DNA of 39,966 nucleotides from Chthoniobacterales bacterium (lineage in GTDB: Bacteria > Verrucomicrobiota > Verrucomicrobiia > Chthoniobacterales > JACTMZ01), in contig JAFMJK010000001.1 of the NCBI GenBank assembly GCA_017853515.1, positions 1 through 39,966 of the forward strand, read 5' to 3'. The notes below the pieces were generated by a model. It was not told where the DNA came from. It saw only the letters and a list, made by a program, of their open reading frames with translations, and made no database searches. Numbering within the stretch: position 1 is the first letter of the stretch; each line of letters starts with the position of its first letter. A program made the translations under genes and the position numbers. This document shows, piece after piece, positions 1 to 7,596 of the stretch.

Positions 1-36
1 CGACACCAAAAGTCTGATCGCAAAGGCGCGTTGGTC

Positions 37-822
37 TCAGGCGCTCTGCAGGAATGCGGTGAGGGGGCTGGTTGGGACGGCGGTGTCGGCTTGGGCGGGA
101 AGACCCGCCTCGCGCGCGGCGCGTCCGGCTTCGACCGCCATCTTGAAGGCGCGGGCCATGCGCACGGGATCTTCGGCCACGGCGATGGCGGTGTTGACCA
201 GCACGGCGTCCGCGCCGAGTTCGAGTGCCTCGGCTGCATGGCTCGGCGCACCGATGCCGGCATCGACAATGACCGGCACGCGCGCCTGTTCGATGATGAT
301 GGCGATCTGCCCGCGCGTCTCGAGTCCACGGTTGCTCCCGATGGGCGAGCCGAGCGGCATGACGGTGGCGGCGCCCGCATCCTCGAGTCGTTTGGCCAGC
401 ACGGGATCGGCGTTGATGTAGGGCAGCACGGCGAATCCTTCTTTCGCGAGGATTTCCGTGGCGCGCAGGGTCTCGATCGGGTCGGGCAGGAGATACTGCG
501 GGTCGGGATGGATCTCGAGTTTCACCCACTTGGGCAAGCCGGCGGTGGCGGCGAGGCGCGCCAGACGCACCGCTTCCTCCGCATTCATCGCCCCGCTCGT
601 GTTGGGCAGAAGCAGATATTTTTCCGCGTCGATGAAATCGAGGATATCCGCGAAGGGATCGTGCGTTCCGCTCAAGTCCGCGCGGCGCAGGGCGACGGTG
701 ACGATTTCCGCGCCGCTCGCCCCGAGCGCGTCGCGCATGAGTTCGTTCGAGGCGAACTTGCCCGTGCCGAGGAGAAGGCGCGAGGAGAATTCGCGCCCGG
801 CGATGACCAGCGGCGAATTCAC
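37..822 (-). CDS. thiG: Thiazole synthase ThiG
   Basis: Makes the thiazole phosphate ring of thiamine from deoxyxylulose 5-phosphate, dehydroglycine and the ThiS thiocarboxylate, in the cytoplasm. The 261-residue product has the family length. It opens with PLVIAGREF and LLLGTGKF, carries the Schiff-base lysine in WVKLEIHPDPQYLLPDP near residue 100, and has the phosphate-binding PLGSPIGSNRG and VIVDAGIGAPSHAAEALELG segments of the TIM barrel. I chose the GTG start at 822: the family N-terminus begins there, and the GTG overlaps the upstream gene's stop by four bases (GTGA), implying translational coupling. An in-frame ATG at 945 would add 41 residues unlike ThiG. No thiS, thiH/thiO or thiF is in the window, and no TPP riboswitch was recognised. 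Product call very secure; start fairly secure. Confidence 0.95.
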   Translation of the reverse strand: MNSPLVIAGREFSSRLLLGTGKFASNELMRDALGASGAEIVTVALRRADLSGTHDPFADILDFIDAEKYLLLPNTSGAMNAEEAVRLARLAATAGLPKWVKLEIHPDPQYLLPDPIETLRATEILAKEGFAVLPYINADPVLAKRLEDAGAATVMPLGSPIGSNRGLETRGQIAIIIEQARVPVIVDAGIGAPSHAAEALELGADAVLVNTAIAVAEDPVRMARAFKMAVEAGRAAREAGLPAQADTAVPTSPLTAFLQSA

Positions 823-1490
823 GGGGCGGGGGAAGTCTCGGGAGATGCCGCGGGTGAAGGAGATTCCTGTGCGGTCGGTGCTTCCGCGCCGTCGACAAGC
901 AGACGGAATTGGAAAGTTTCGGCGACTTGGTTCGGCGGCTCCCACAGACGCCGGTAGACCAGCGTGACATCTTGCGAGCCGGGTTTGACGGCCTGCAGGG
1001 TGACGACTGTTTTGGTCGGCGCGCCGAAGAGCACATTGCCGCCTTCGGGCGCAACGGTTTCGCTTTTGTAAAAATCAGCCACGCCGTAGTCGAAGTCGCG
1101 CAACTCCCAATTGTATCCCGTGCTCGGGTTCGATTGCAGGGTGATGACGATGAGGTTGCCCACCGCGGCGCGCACCACTTTGCCCGCGTCGACGGCGGTG
1201 AGTTCGACTTTTCCGCTGACCGGGGGAGCGGGCGCCGCGGGCTCCTCCTCAGGGAGCGGTTCTTTGAGTTCCCCGGTTTTCTCCGGATCCGGTTCATCCG
1301 CCGGGGCGGGAATTTCCATGTTTTCCGCAGGGGAGGCTTCGGTGAGGTCGACCGCCTTGTTCATTTTGGGCGCGTTGGAAGTCTGCGCTTCGACCGGCGG
1401 GGATGAAGGTTCAGGTGTCGCGGCTTGCTCTTGGGCGCGGCAGACAGCCAACCCGCAGAAAAGAACCAGCGCGAAGATCAGATTGTTCAT
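819..1490 (-). CDS. Secreted chagasin-like (I42 family) cysteine protease inhibitor
   Basis: Predicted exported protein of 223 residues. Residues 1-19 form a signal peptide (hydrophobic IFALVLFCGLAV, likely cleavage after CRA). Residues about 20-95 are a Pro/Glu/Ala-rich linker. Residues about 95-200 match the chagasin/I42 immunoglobulin-like fold, which plugs papain-type cysteine proteases with three loops. All three loops are visible: NPSTGYNW (the NPTTGY loop), LFGAP (the Gly-rich DE loop) and YRRLWEPP (the RPW loop). The C-terminus is a short Pro/Ser/Ala tail. The gene sits upstream of thiG with a four-base overlap and has its own promoter-like sequence. The link with thiamine synthesis is unexplained. 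The family is recognised from loops only; the target protease is unknown. Confidence 0.8.
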   Translation of the reverse strand: MNNLIFALVLFCGLAVCRAQEQAATPEPSSPPVEAQTSNAPKMNKAVDLTEASPAENMEIPAPADEPDPEKTGELKEPLPEEEPAAPAPPVSGKVELTAVDAGKVVRAAVGNLIVITLQSNPSTGYNWELRDFDYGVADFYKSETVAPEGGNVLFGAPTKTVVTLQAVKPGSQDVTLVYRRLWEPPNQVAETFQFRLLVDGAEAPTAQESPSPAASPETSPAP

Positions 1491-1499
1491 CCGGCCTTC

Positions 1500-1528
1500 A
1501 GTATGGTCGGAAAGACCGAACCGCTCAA
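1500..1528 (-). promoter_or_regulatory. Putative sigma70-type promoter of the I42 inhibitor-thiG pair
   Basis: Read on the minus strand: TTGAGC (1523-1528), a 17-base spacer, then CATACT (1500-1505), matching four of six bases of each consensus hexamer with ideal spacing. The -10 box ends nine bases before the ATG at 1490, so the transcript would have an almost absent leader. The -35 box overlaps the stop region of the upstream phosphodiesterase gene. Inferred from sequence only. Confidence 0.45.
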
Positions 1529-1977
1529 CCCCGGTCTCTAGTCACAGGAACGAGTTTCCAGGTGATCCCGCCTTTTGGGCCAATGCCGAGCCAGGCGAAA
1601 GAAGGGCCCGCACCGTGGTTGGCCTTGCCGACGGAACCCGGATTGAGGAAGCGGGTGGCGCCGACCATTTCGTCGCGCGGCACATGGGTGTGGCCGTGGA
1701 GAAGAAAGTCGGCGCCGTCCGGCGCGGTGCGCAACGGTTCGTGCACGAGGAAAAATGTCTTCCCGCCGCGCTCGAGCGAAAGTGTTTCCGGCGCGAGCCC
1801 GCGCGGGTCGCAATTGCCGGCGATGACGTGCAAGGGCGGACCAAGCCCGCGCAGTTCGTCGAGGGTCTCGCGGTTGCAAATGTCGCCGAGGTGCCAGATT
1901 TCGTCCGCCGCGCTGATCTCCGCCCGCACGGAGAAGGGCAGGCGGTTGTGGGTGTCGGCGATGACGGCGATGCGCAT
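1525..1977 (-). CDS. YfcE/MJ0936-type metallophosphoesterase
   Basis: A 150-residue calcineurin-like phosphoesterase of the small YfcE/MJ0936 class, which hydrolyse phosphodiesters (often cyclic nucleotides) with a two-metal centre. The metal ligands appear in order: DTH at the N-terminus (MRIAVIADTHNR), HLGDIC, GNCD, LVHEPL and LLHGHTHVP, followed by the NPGSVG segment typical of this subfamily. Length is normal for the family and there is no signal peptide, so it is cytosolic. It is divergent from hisC, with about 56 bases between the starts. The physiological substrate cannot be read from sequence. Confidence 0.85.
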   Translation of the reverse strand: MRIAVIADTHNRLPFSVRAEISAADEIWHLGDICNRETLDELRGLGPPLHVIAGNCDPRGLAPETLSLERGGKTFFLVHEPLRTAPDGADFLLHGHTHVPRDEMVGATRFLNPGSVGKANHGAGPSFAWLGIGPKGGITWKLVPVTRDRG

Positions 1978-2033
1978 GGGGGGATTCTGCCCGAAGCGGG
2001 ATGCACTCGCAAACCGCGGGTCGGGAGGCTAAG

Positions 2034-3167
2034 GTGCGTCTCATGTGGAAATTCGCCAACCAGCAACTGCGCGACCTCGTGGCCTACGAGCCGGGCAAGC
2101 CGGTTGAGGATCTGGCCCGCGAGCTGGGAATCCCGCACGGCGAGATCATCAAGCTGGCCTCCAACGAAAATCCGCTCGGCCCTTCGCCCAAGGCGCGGCA
2201 GGCCATGATCGAGACGATCGAGCGCTCGCACTTTTATCCCGACGGCGGCGGCTATTACCTGCGCGAGGCCATCGCGGAAAAACTCGGCCTTTCCATGGCC
2301 AACATCATTTTGGGCAACGGTTCGAACGAAATCATCGAGTTCATCGGCCATGCTTATTTGCAGCCCGGCGACGAAATCGTGCAGGCCAAGCACTCGTTCG
2401 CTGTCTATCGCCTCATGGCGCAATTGTTCGGCGCGAAAACGATCGACGTGCCCGACCCGGGTTTTGTCGCCGACCTCGACGCGATGCTTGCCGCGATCAC
2501 GCCGCGGACGAAGGAAGTCTTCATCGCCAACCCGAACAACCCGACCGGCACGATGGTCCAGCAGGACGCGATCGACCGCTTCATGGAGCGCGTGCCGGAG
2601 CACGTCATGGTGGTGTTCGACGAAGCCTACTACGAATTCCTCGACGAACCTCCGGATGTGCTCAAATACGTCCGGGCCGGACGCAATATCGTCGTGCTGC
2701 GGACTTTTTCCAAAATCCAGGGTCTGGCCAACCTGCGCATCGGCTACGGCATCGCCGCGCCCGAAATTGTCGAGGTGCTGCAAAAAGCGCGGCAACCTTT
2801 CAACGCCAACGGCATCGCGCAGGCGGGGGCTCTCGCCGGATTGCGCGATACGGAGCACATGGAGAAGACGCGCTTGGTCACCCACGAGGGGCGCAACTTT
2901 TTGCAAAGCGAGTTCCTCGACATGGACCTCGAGTTCGTGCCCAGCCACGCCAACTTCGTGCTCGTCCGCGTCGGTGACGGCAAAAAAGTTTTCGAAGCGC
3001 TCCTCCGCCGCGGGATCATCGTGCGGGCCATGGGCAGTTACGGCCTGCCCGAATGGATCCGCGTGTCAGTCGGCACCATGCCGCAAAACAAAGCCTTCAT
3101 CGCCGCCCTTCGTGAACTCGACCGCGAGGGCGTCGTCGGACGCGGCGCGCTGGCCACGGTCGCCTGA
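2034..3167 (+). CDS. hisC: Histidinol-phosphate aminotransferase
   Basis: PLP-dependent fold type I aminotransferase that converts imidazole-acetol phosphate and glutamate to histidinol phosphate. Visible features: the N-terminal KLASNENPLGPSPKA, the PLP ring-binding NPNNPTG, the aspartate in VVFDEAYYEF, and the Schiff-base lysine (about residue 227) in TFSKIQGLANLRIGYG. About 377 residues, slightly longer than the usual ~350-360. The GTG at 2034 is favoured because GGGAGG (2023-2028) lies five bases upstream; ATG at 2043 is the alternative. The stop shares one base with the mnmE start. The rest of the his pathway is not here, so a related aromatic aminotransferase role is possible, but HisC is the best call. 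Confidence 0.9.
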   Translation: MRLMWKFANQQLRDLVAYEPGKPVEDLARELGIPHGEIIKLASNENPLGPSPKARQAMIETIERSHFYPDGGGYYLREAIAEKLGLSMANIILGNGSNEIIEFIGHAYLQPGDEIVQAKHSFAVYRLMAQLFGAKTIDVPDPGFVADLDAMLAAITPRTKEVFIANPNNPTGTMVQQDAIDRFMERVPEHVMVVFDEAYYEFLDEPPDVLKYVRAGRNIVVLRTFSKIQGLANLRIGYGIAAPEIVEVLQKARQPFNANGIAQAGALAGLRDTEHMEKTRLVTHEGRNFLQSEFLDMDLEFVPSHANFVLVRVGDGKKVFEALLRRGIIVRAMGSYGLPEWIRVSVGTMPQNKAFIAALRELDREGVVGRGALATVA

Positions 3168-4492
3168 TGGGCGGCGACACCATCGCCGCGCTGGCCACGC
3201 CTTGGGGCACCGGGGCTGTCGCCATGATCCGGTTGAGCGGCGCCCAGGCCGTGTCCGTTGCGGATAAACTTTTCCGCGGGAAACGTCCGCTGGCCGGCGC
3301 GCCATCCGGCCGGGTGCGTCGCGGCACGGTGGAGTGCGACGGGCGGGCTGTCGACGACGTGCTTGCCACGGTCTTTCGCGCCCCGAAAAGCTACACGGGC
3401 GAAGATGTGGTCGAGATCAGCGGTCACGGCGGGCAGGTGGTGGCGGAGGAAATTTTGCGCGCGCTGTTCGCGGCCGGAGCGCGGCCGGCCGAACCGGGCG
3501 AATTCACGCGGCGCGCGTTTATCAACGGGAAAATGGACCTGACCCAGGCGGAGGCGGTGATGGATCTCATCGCGGCGCGCGGCGCGGCTTCGGCCGATGC
3601 GGCGGCGGCACAACTCGCCGGGCGGCTCGGGCGCGAAGTGGAAAAATTGCGCGGCGAGACGATGACCGCGCTGGCCCATCTCGAAGCGTTCATCGATTTT
3701 CCCGAGGAGGGAATCGATCCGGAAAGCGGGCGCGTCTTGCTCGCGCGCGCCGATGCTTTGTCGGCCGCCATCGAACGGATGCTCGGGACAGCGGACGAGG
3801 GCCGCATGCTTCGCGAAGGCGTGCGTCTGGTCATCCATGGCGAGCCCAATGTGGGAAAATCCAGCCTGCTCAATCTCCTGCTCGGATACGACCGGGCGAT
3901 GGTCAGTGAAATCCCCGGGACGACCCGAGACACCATCGAGGAAAATCTCACCCTGCGCGGCATTCCCTTCCGCGTGATCGACACGGCGGGCCTGCGCGAA
4001 ACGGATGATCCGCTCGAGGCGGAGGGCATGCGGCGCACGCGGGAGCATCTGGCCAAGGCCGACATTTCCCTGCGGGTTCTCGATGCGGGTGCGTGCGCGG
4101 CGCCTTCCGGCGGTGAGTCCGGCGAAATCACCGTGCTGAACAAAGTCGACCTGTGGACCGGCGGCGATCTTCCGGCGGGGCTGGTTCCGCTCTGCTGTCT
4201 CGATGCCCGAGGACTGGACAAACTCGTCGATGCCATCGTCGGTCGCACGCGCATTGCCCCGCCCGCCTCGCGCGAGGAGGCGGTGGCGATCAATGCGCGG
4301 CATCAGGATTGCCTCCGGCGCGCGAACGAAGCCGTCGCGGCCGCGCGGGCTTCGCTCGAACGCGGCGATGCGCCCGAGTTCACCGCGGTCGAATTGCGCG
4401 CGGCGCTGGCCGCCGTCGGGGAAATCACCGGAGGATCCGACGCGGACGACGTGCTCGGGGAAATCTTCCGCAACTTCTGCATCGGGAAATGA
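3167..4492 (+). CDS. mnmE: tRNA modification GTPase MnmE (TrmE)
   Basis: With MnmG, this GTPase builds the 5-carboxymethylaminomethyl group on wobble uridine 34 of certain tRNAs, in the cytoplasm. The 441-residue protein is complete. It has the N-terminal folate-binding domain starting DTIAALATPWGTGAVAMIRL, a helical domain, the inserted G domain with GEPNVGKS (residues 225-232), EIPGTTRD, DTAGLRET and NKVD, and the diagnostic C-terminal FCIGK whose cysteine is catalytically important. It overlaps hisC by one base (TGATG), so the two are probably cotranscribed. mnmG is not in the window. Confidence 0.97.
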   Translation: MGGDTIAALATPWGTGAVAMIRLSGAQAVSVADKLFRGKRPLAGAPSGRVRRGTVECDGRAVDDVLATVFRAPKSYTGEDVVEISGHGGQVVAEEILRALFAAGARPAEPGEFTRRAFINGKMDLTQAEAVMDLIAARGAASADAAAAQLAGRLGREVEKLRGETMTALAHLEAFIDFPEEGIDPESGRVLLARADALSAAIERMLGTADEGRMLREGVRLVIHGEPNVGKSSLLNLLLGYDRAMVSEIPGTTRDTIEENLTLRGIPFRVIDTAGLRETDDPLEAEGMRRTREHLAKADISLRVLDAGACAAPSGGESGEITVLNKVDLWTGGDLPAGLVPLCCLDARGLDKLVDAIVGRTRIAPPASREEAVAINARHQDCLRRANEAVAAARASLERGDAPEFTAVELRAALAAVGEITGGSDADDVLGEIFRNFCIGK

Positions 4493-4495
4493 GAG

Positions 4496-4528
4496 GAGTT
4501 GAGGGTTGAGGGATGAGAGTTGAGAGAG
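4496..4528. repeat. Heptanucleotide-periodic intergenic repeat (copy 1)
   Basis: Between mnmE and pyrD the pentamer TTGAG/ATGAG recurs at 4499, 4506, 4513 and 4520, exactly seven bases apart, with purine pairs between. The same seven-base rhythm occurs at 15148, 18191, 20924 and 28774. It is not coding. It resembles the short tandem heptanucleotide (STRR) repeats of cyanobacteria in style, not in sequence. Confidence 0.7.
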
Positions 4529-4544
4529 CAGAAAGGTCCGCGAC

Positions 4545-5546
4545 ATGAGCCTGTATTCCGCGCTGGCCCGTCCGCTTTTGTTCCGCTTGCCCGCGGAAAC
4601 AGCGCACGAGGTCTCGATGAAATTTCTCGCGGCGGCCGCCGCGGTTCTCGGCCGCAACGTGGCGCCACCGCGCGGTCGCGCCGTCGATTGCTTCGGTCTG
4701 CGCTTTCCCAACGCGGTCGGACTGGCCGCGGGGATGGATAAAAACGCCACGGCGCTGCCGGCGTGGCCGCTCATGGGATTCGGGTTCATCGAGATCGGGA
4801 CGGTCACGGCGCTGGCCCAACCGGGGAATCCCAAGCCGCGCGTTTTCCGTCTGCCGCGGCAGAAAGCATTGATCAACCGGCTCGGTTTCAACAACGAGGG
4901 CGCGGAAGCGGTCGCCGCGCGTTTGGCCGAATGGAAATCGTCCGGCCGCTGGCCGCGCGTTCCCGTCGGAATCAACCTCGGCAAGTCGCGCGTCACGGCT
5001 TTGGACGACGCGCCGCGCGATTACGCGCAAAGTTTCCGCCTGCTGCGCGGGCACGGAGATTACTTCGTGGTCAATGTCAGTTCGCCCAACACGCCGGGCC
5101 TGCGCGATTTGCAGGGCGCGGCGCAACTGCGCGCCATTCTGCGGGCCATCGCCGCGGAGAATGCGGAGAAAAAGCCGGTGCTGGTCAAAATCTCGCCCGA
5201 TCTCGCCGAACCGCAGTTGGCCGATCTGGTTTCTTGCGGCGAGGAGGAAAGTATCGCGGGGTGGATCGCGACGAACACCACGCTCGATCACTCCTCCGTC
5301 CCGGCCGGCGAAGACCAGGAAGGCGGCCTGAGCGGCGTGCCTCTGCGGGAGAAGTCGGACACCGTTTTGCGCGAACTGGTCGCGCGCACCCGCCTGCCGG
5401 TCATCGGGGTGGGCGGGGTGAGCGATGCAGAATCGGCCCGGGCCAAAACGGAAGCGGGAGCCAAACTGGTCCAGCTTTACACCGGTCTGGTCTACCGGGG
5501 GCCTGCTCTTCCGCGGCAAATCGCGGCGGAATCGGCAAAAGTGTGA
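4545..5546 (+). CDS. pyrD: Dihydroorotate dehydrogenase (quinone), class 2
   Basis: Oxidises dihydroorotate to orotate in pyrimidine synthesis and passes electrons to membrane quinones. The class 2 hallmark is the short amphipathic N-terminus (LYSALARPLLFRLPAETAHE), which docks on the membrane. The FMN barrel shows FGLRFPNAVGLAAGMDKNA, the segment ALINRLGFNNEGAEAV, NVSSPNTPGLRDLQ with the catalytic serine near residue 179, LVKISPDLAE, and VIGVGGVSDAESA near the C-terminus. At 333 residues it has normal length. It starts 52 bases after mnmE, separated by a heptad repeat, and may be cotranscribed with it. No other pyr gene is nearby. Confidence 0.95.
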   Translation: MSLYSALARPLLFRLPAETAHEVSMKFLAAAAAVLGRNVAPPRGRAVDCFGLRFPNAVGLAAGMDKNATALPAWPLMGFGFIEIGTVTALAQPGNPKPRVFRLPRQKALINRLGFNNEGAEAVAARLAEWKSSGRWPRVPVGINLGKSRVTALDDAPRDYAQSFRLLRGHGDYFVVNVSSPNTPGLRDLQGAAQLRAILRAIAAENAEKKPVLVKISPDLAEPQLADLVSCGEEESIAGWIATNTTLDHSSVPAGEDQEGGLSGVPLREKSDTVLRELVARTRLPVIGVGGVSDAESARAKTEAGAKLVQLYTGLVYRGPALPRQIAAESAKV

Positions 5547-5585
5547 CTTTTCAGCTTTTGCCAACGGACTAGATTGGTGGAGTCA

Positions 5586-6491
5586 ATGGAGTTCACGGAG
5601 CAACAGCCGGCCGCGGGCGAGCCGGCCAGGAAAAGCAAAGGCAACTGGCGCATCCTTGCCGATGCGTTCAACCGCTATGTCATGGAGGGCGGGATGACCC
5701 ACGGCGCGGCATTGACTTACTACGCCGTGTTTTCCCTCGGCCCGCTCCTGCTCGTCGCCACGGCCATTGCCGGATGGTTCTTCGGCGAGGAAGCGGCGCG
5801 CGGCGAGTTGAGCGACATGCTTGTCGACACTTTCGGCCCGGACACGGCGGCGACCATCGAAACATTGCTCGCCGGCGTGCGCGCCCGCACCGCATCGGGT
5901 TGGGCGGCGATCATCGGCGTGGTCATCCTGCTCTACACGGCCTCGAGTGTGATGCGGCAACTCAAGGATTCGATGAACTTCATCTGGCAGGTCCCGCATC
6001 TCAAGGAGGCGACGTGGTGGAAATGGGCCGAGCACTATCTTGTTTCCGTCATCGGCGTGCTCATCGCGGGATTGCTTCTCATCGTCTCGCTCCTCTCCAC
6101 GACTTTTCTCGCCGCGATGAAGAAATATCTGCCCGAGGGATTGCCCTACTCGGGCAACGTGCTGCTTTCCGTGGAATTCGGCGCGACCGTCGTGCTGGTC
6201 ACCATCGTTTGCGCGCTCATCTTCAAATTCCTGCCCGAAACGCGCGTGCTCTGGCGCTACGTGTGGCTCGGGGCCTTCGGCACCGCGCTGTTGTTCTCGC
6301 TCGGCAAGCTCGGCATGGGTCTCTACCTCGGTTGGCTCAGCGCGGAGTCGTTCTACGGCGCGATGTCATCCTTCATGATCCTGCTTTTCTGGATGTATTA
6401 CTCCGCGCAGGTGCTGGTGATCGGGGCCTATTTCACCGAGATGACCAGCCGCACGCGGATGGCGGCCAAGGCGGCCAAGGCCAAGGCCTGA
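5586..6491 (+). CDS. YihY/BrkB family inner membrane protein
   Basis: Polytopic membrane protein of about 301 residues in the family once misnamed RNase BN. It has a short charged N-terminus, then the characteristic AFNRYVMEGGMTHGAALTYYAVFSLGPLL motif region, and roughly six hydrophobic segments, including WAAIIGVVILLYTASSVMRQL and FMILLFWMYYSAQVLVIGAYF. The basic C-terminus (RTRMAAKAAKAKA) is presumably cytoplasmic. The molecular function of the family is not established. The ATG at 5586 is preceded by GGTGG at a five-base spacing; an in-frame TTG at 5574 is also possible. It follows pyrD by 39 bases. Confidence 0.88.
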   Translation: MEFTEQQPAAGEPARKSKGNWRILADAFNRYVMEGGMTHGAALTYYAVFSLGPLLLVATAIAGWFFGEEAARGELSDMLVDTFGPDTAATIETLLAGVRARTASGWAAIIGVVILLYTASSVMRQLKDSMNFIWQVPHLKEATWWKWAEHYLVSVIGVLIAGLLLIVSLLSTTFLAAMKKYLPEGLPYSGNVLLSVEFGATVVLVTIVCALIFKFLPETRVLWRYVWLGAFGTALLFSLGKLGMGLYLGWLSAESFYGAMSSFMILLFWMYYSAQVLVIGAYFTEMTSRTRMAAKAAKAKA

Positions 6492-6497
6492 TGCGGT

Positions 6498-6528
6498 GGT
6501 GGATCGCGCCGTCCCGGCGCGTTCCACC
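6498..6528. repeat. Half copy of the 67-bp two-hairpin repeat
   Basis: A 31-base palindromic fragment starting GGTGGATCGCG and ending TTCCACC, holding the hairpin CGCGCC-GTCCC-GGCGCG. It corresponds to the first hairpin of the full elements at 9894, 28824 and 33197. It lies between the YihY gene and the convergent bactofilin gene, 7 bases after the YihY stop, and may act as a 3' hairpin for either transcript. Confidence 0.75.
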
Positions 6529-6563
6529 TTGCCGAACAGTCGGAGCGTTCGCGCTGGTGCCGA

Positions 6564-7190
6564 TCAGGCCGCTTTCGGTGCCGTCTTTGGTGCGGGGGAT
6601 TTTTTCGCGGGCGCCGTTTTCGCCTCTTTGGTTTTCACCGCTTCGGCTGGCGCACGCGAATTGACGTGAGACTTCCCGCTGAAGGCCGCGCCTTCCTCGA
6701 CCAGCACGCGCGCGGCATGGATGTCGCCGCGCAGCGTTCCGGAACTTTTGATCACGGCTCGTCCGGTGGCGTGCACTTCACCCTCCACCGACCCGAAGAT
6801 GACGACCGACTCGGCGCGGATGCGCGCTTTGACCCGCGTGTCCTTCGCGATGGTCACCGTGCTCGGACAATGAATTTCCCCGTCGACATAGCAAGTGACG
6901 GTGCGCTCGCCCGGAAGCTTCAGCGTTCCGTGCACTTCGATATCCGAGGGGATTTGTCCGCTGGTCTGCGGAGCGGGCGGCGTGACCATGGCTGGTGCGC
7001 CGGCCACCGCGGCGGGCGCGGAACGGAGAGGGCGATCGGGCAAGACCGAGGAAATCGGCCGCCATTCGGCCCAGCCTTCCTGCCAGCAAAAATCCTCCGG
7101 GTGAAATTCGCCCGTGCCAAGGAACACGGCGATTTCCTCGGGTTCGTGCGGCCCGAAGGTCTGGCTGTTTTTGGTGACGAAAAGGGGCAT
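6564..7190 (-). CDS. GYF_2 (DUF4339)-bactofilin fusion protein
   Basis: A 208-residue protein with two recognisable modules. Residues 1-50 (MPLFVTKNSQTFGPHEPEEI, then GEFHPEDFCWQEGWAEWRPI) match the GYF_2/DUF4339 domain, with its GP turn and paired tryptophans. Residues about 88-180 are a bactofilin (DUF583) beta-helix: short repeats such as IEVHGTLKLPGERTVTCYVDG, KARIRAESVVIFGSVEGEV and GTLRGDIHAARVLVEEGAAF. The tail (about 185-208) is Lys/Ala/Pro-rich. Bactofilins polymerise without nucleotide into membrane-associated filaments that organise cell shape and envelope enzymes. The GYF_2 domain probably gives this one a binding partner. The ATG at 7190 was chosen at the domain border; no Shine-Dalgarno is seen. 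It is divergent from the regulator at 7597. Confidence 0.82.
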   Translation of the reverse strand: MPLFVTKNSQTFGPHEPEEIAVFLGTGEFHPEDFCWQEGWAEWRPISSVLPDRPLRSAPAAVAGAPAMVTPPAPQTSGQIPSDIEVHGTLKLPGERTVTCYVDGEIHCPSTVTIAKDTRVKARIRAESVVIFGSVEGEVHATGRAVIKSSGTLRGDIHAARVLVEEGAAFSGKSHVNSRAPAEAVKTKEAKTAPAKKSPAPKTAPKAA

Positions 7191-7596
7191 GGCGCAGGGG
7201 CCGATAAAGATCGCAAAGGAGGCGAGGAAGCAACGGTTTTCGCGGGCATTCCTGCGGAACGACCTGACGCAGGCCCAGTTTGTCGGTCCTTCCACCTGCA
7301 CCAAAGGGCAGGGTCGTGGACGGTGGAAATTGAGGATTCTGCATAGTCCGATCAATGCGCTTCCTGCATAGATGAGTCGTTCGCGTCGACCGCGGAAACA
7401 AACGTCCAAACCGAAAGTATTAAAATAGCTCTCCGCTTCACAGCCTCGGGTCTCCAGCCGAACTTGCCCTCTTTGCCCGCGAATTGGGCGTTGCCGGCGC
7501 TTGAAGTTTATCGCGTCCAAGCTTCCCGCGGCGGCCCTGCACCAAAGGTCAGGTTGTCTGGTTCGGCTTAGGTCGCGAAAATTGCCTCTCAAAAGT
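7191..7596. other. 406-bp divergent intergenic region with direct repeats
   Basis: No convincing gene is seen here. The region separates the divergent bactofilin and TolB-like regulator genes and so should hold both promoters. It is locally AT-rich around 7418-7430 (TATTAAAATAG), a possible -10 region on either strand. It contains a direct repeat, CCTGCACCAAAGG at 7295-7307 and 7536-7548, with similarity continuing a few bases further. CTGCATAG is repeated at 7339 and 7364, 25 bases apart. The repeats could be operator sites, but nothing proves it. Confidence 0.5.

Noticed and set aside
1..36. Possible gene end at the left edge
   Set aside because: Only 36 bases, with no frame that can be judged.
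822..945. Longer thiG start at 945
   Set aside because: The added 41 residues lie within the upstream I42 gene and are unlike any ThiG N-terminus; the GTGA overlap at 819-822 explains the start.
819..1490. I42 protein as a lipoprotein (FCGLAVC)
   Set aside because: Valine before the cysteine is a poor lipobox, and a clean signal peptidase I site (CRA) follows; treated as secreted.
3038..4996. 652-codon minus-strand open frame over hisC, mnmE and pyrD
   Set aside because: Shadow of well-identified plus-strand genes; no recognisable domain and no start context.
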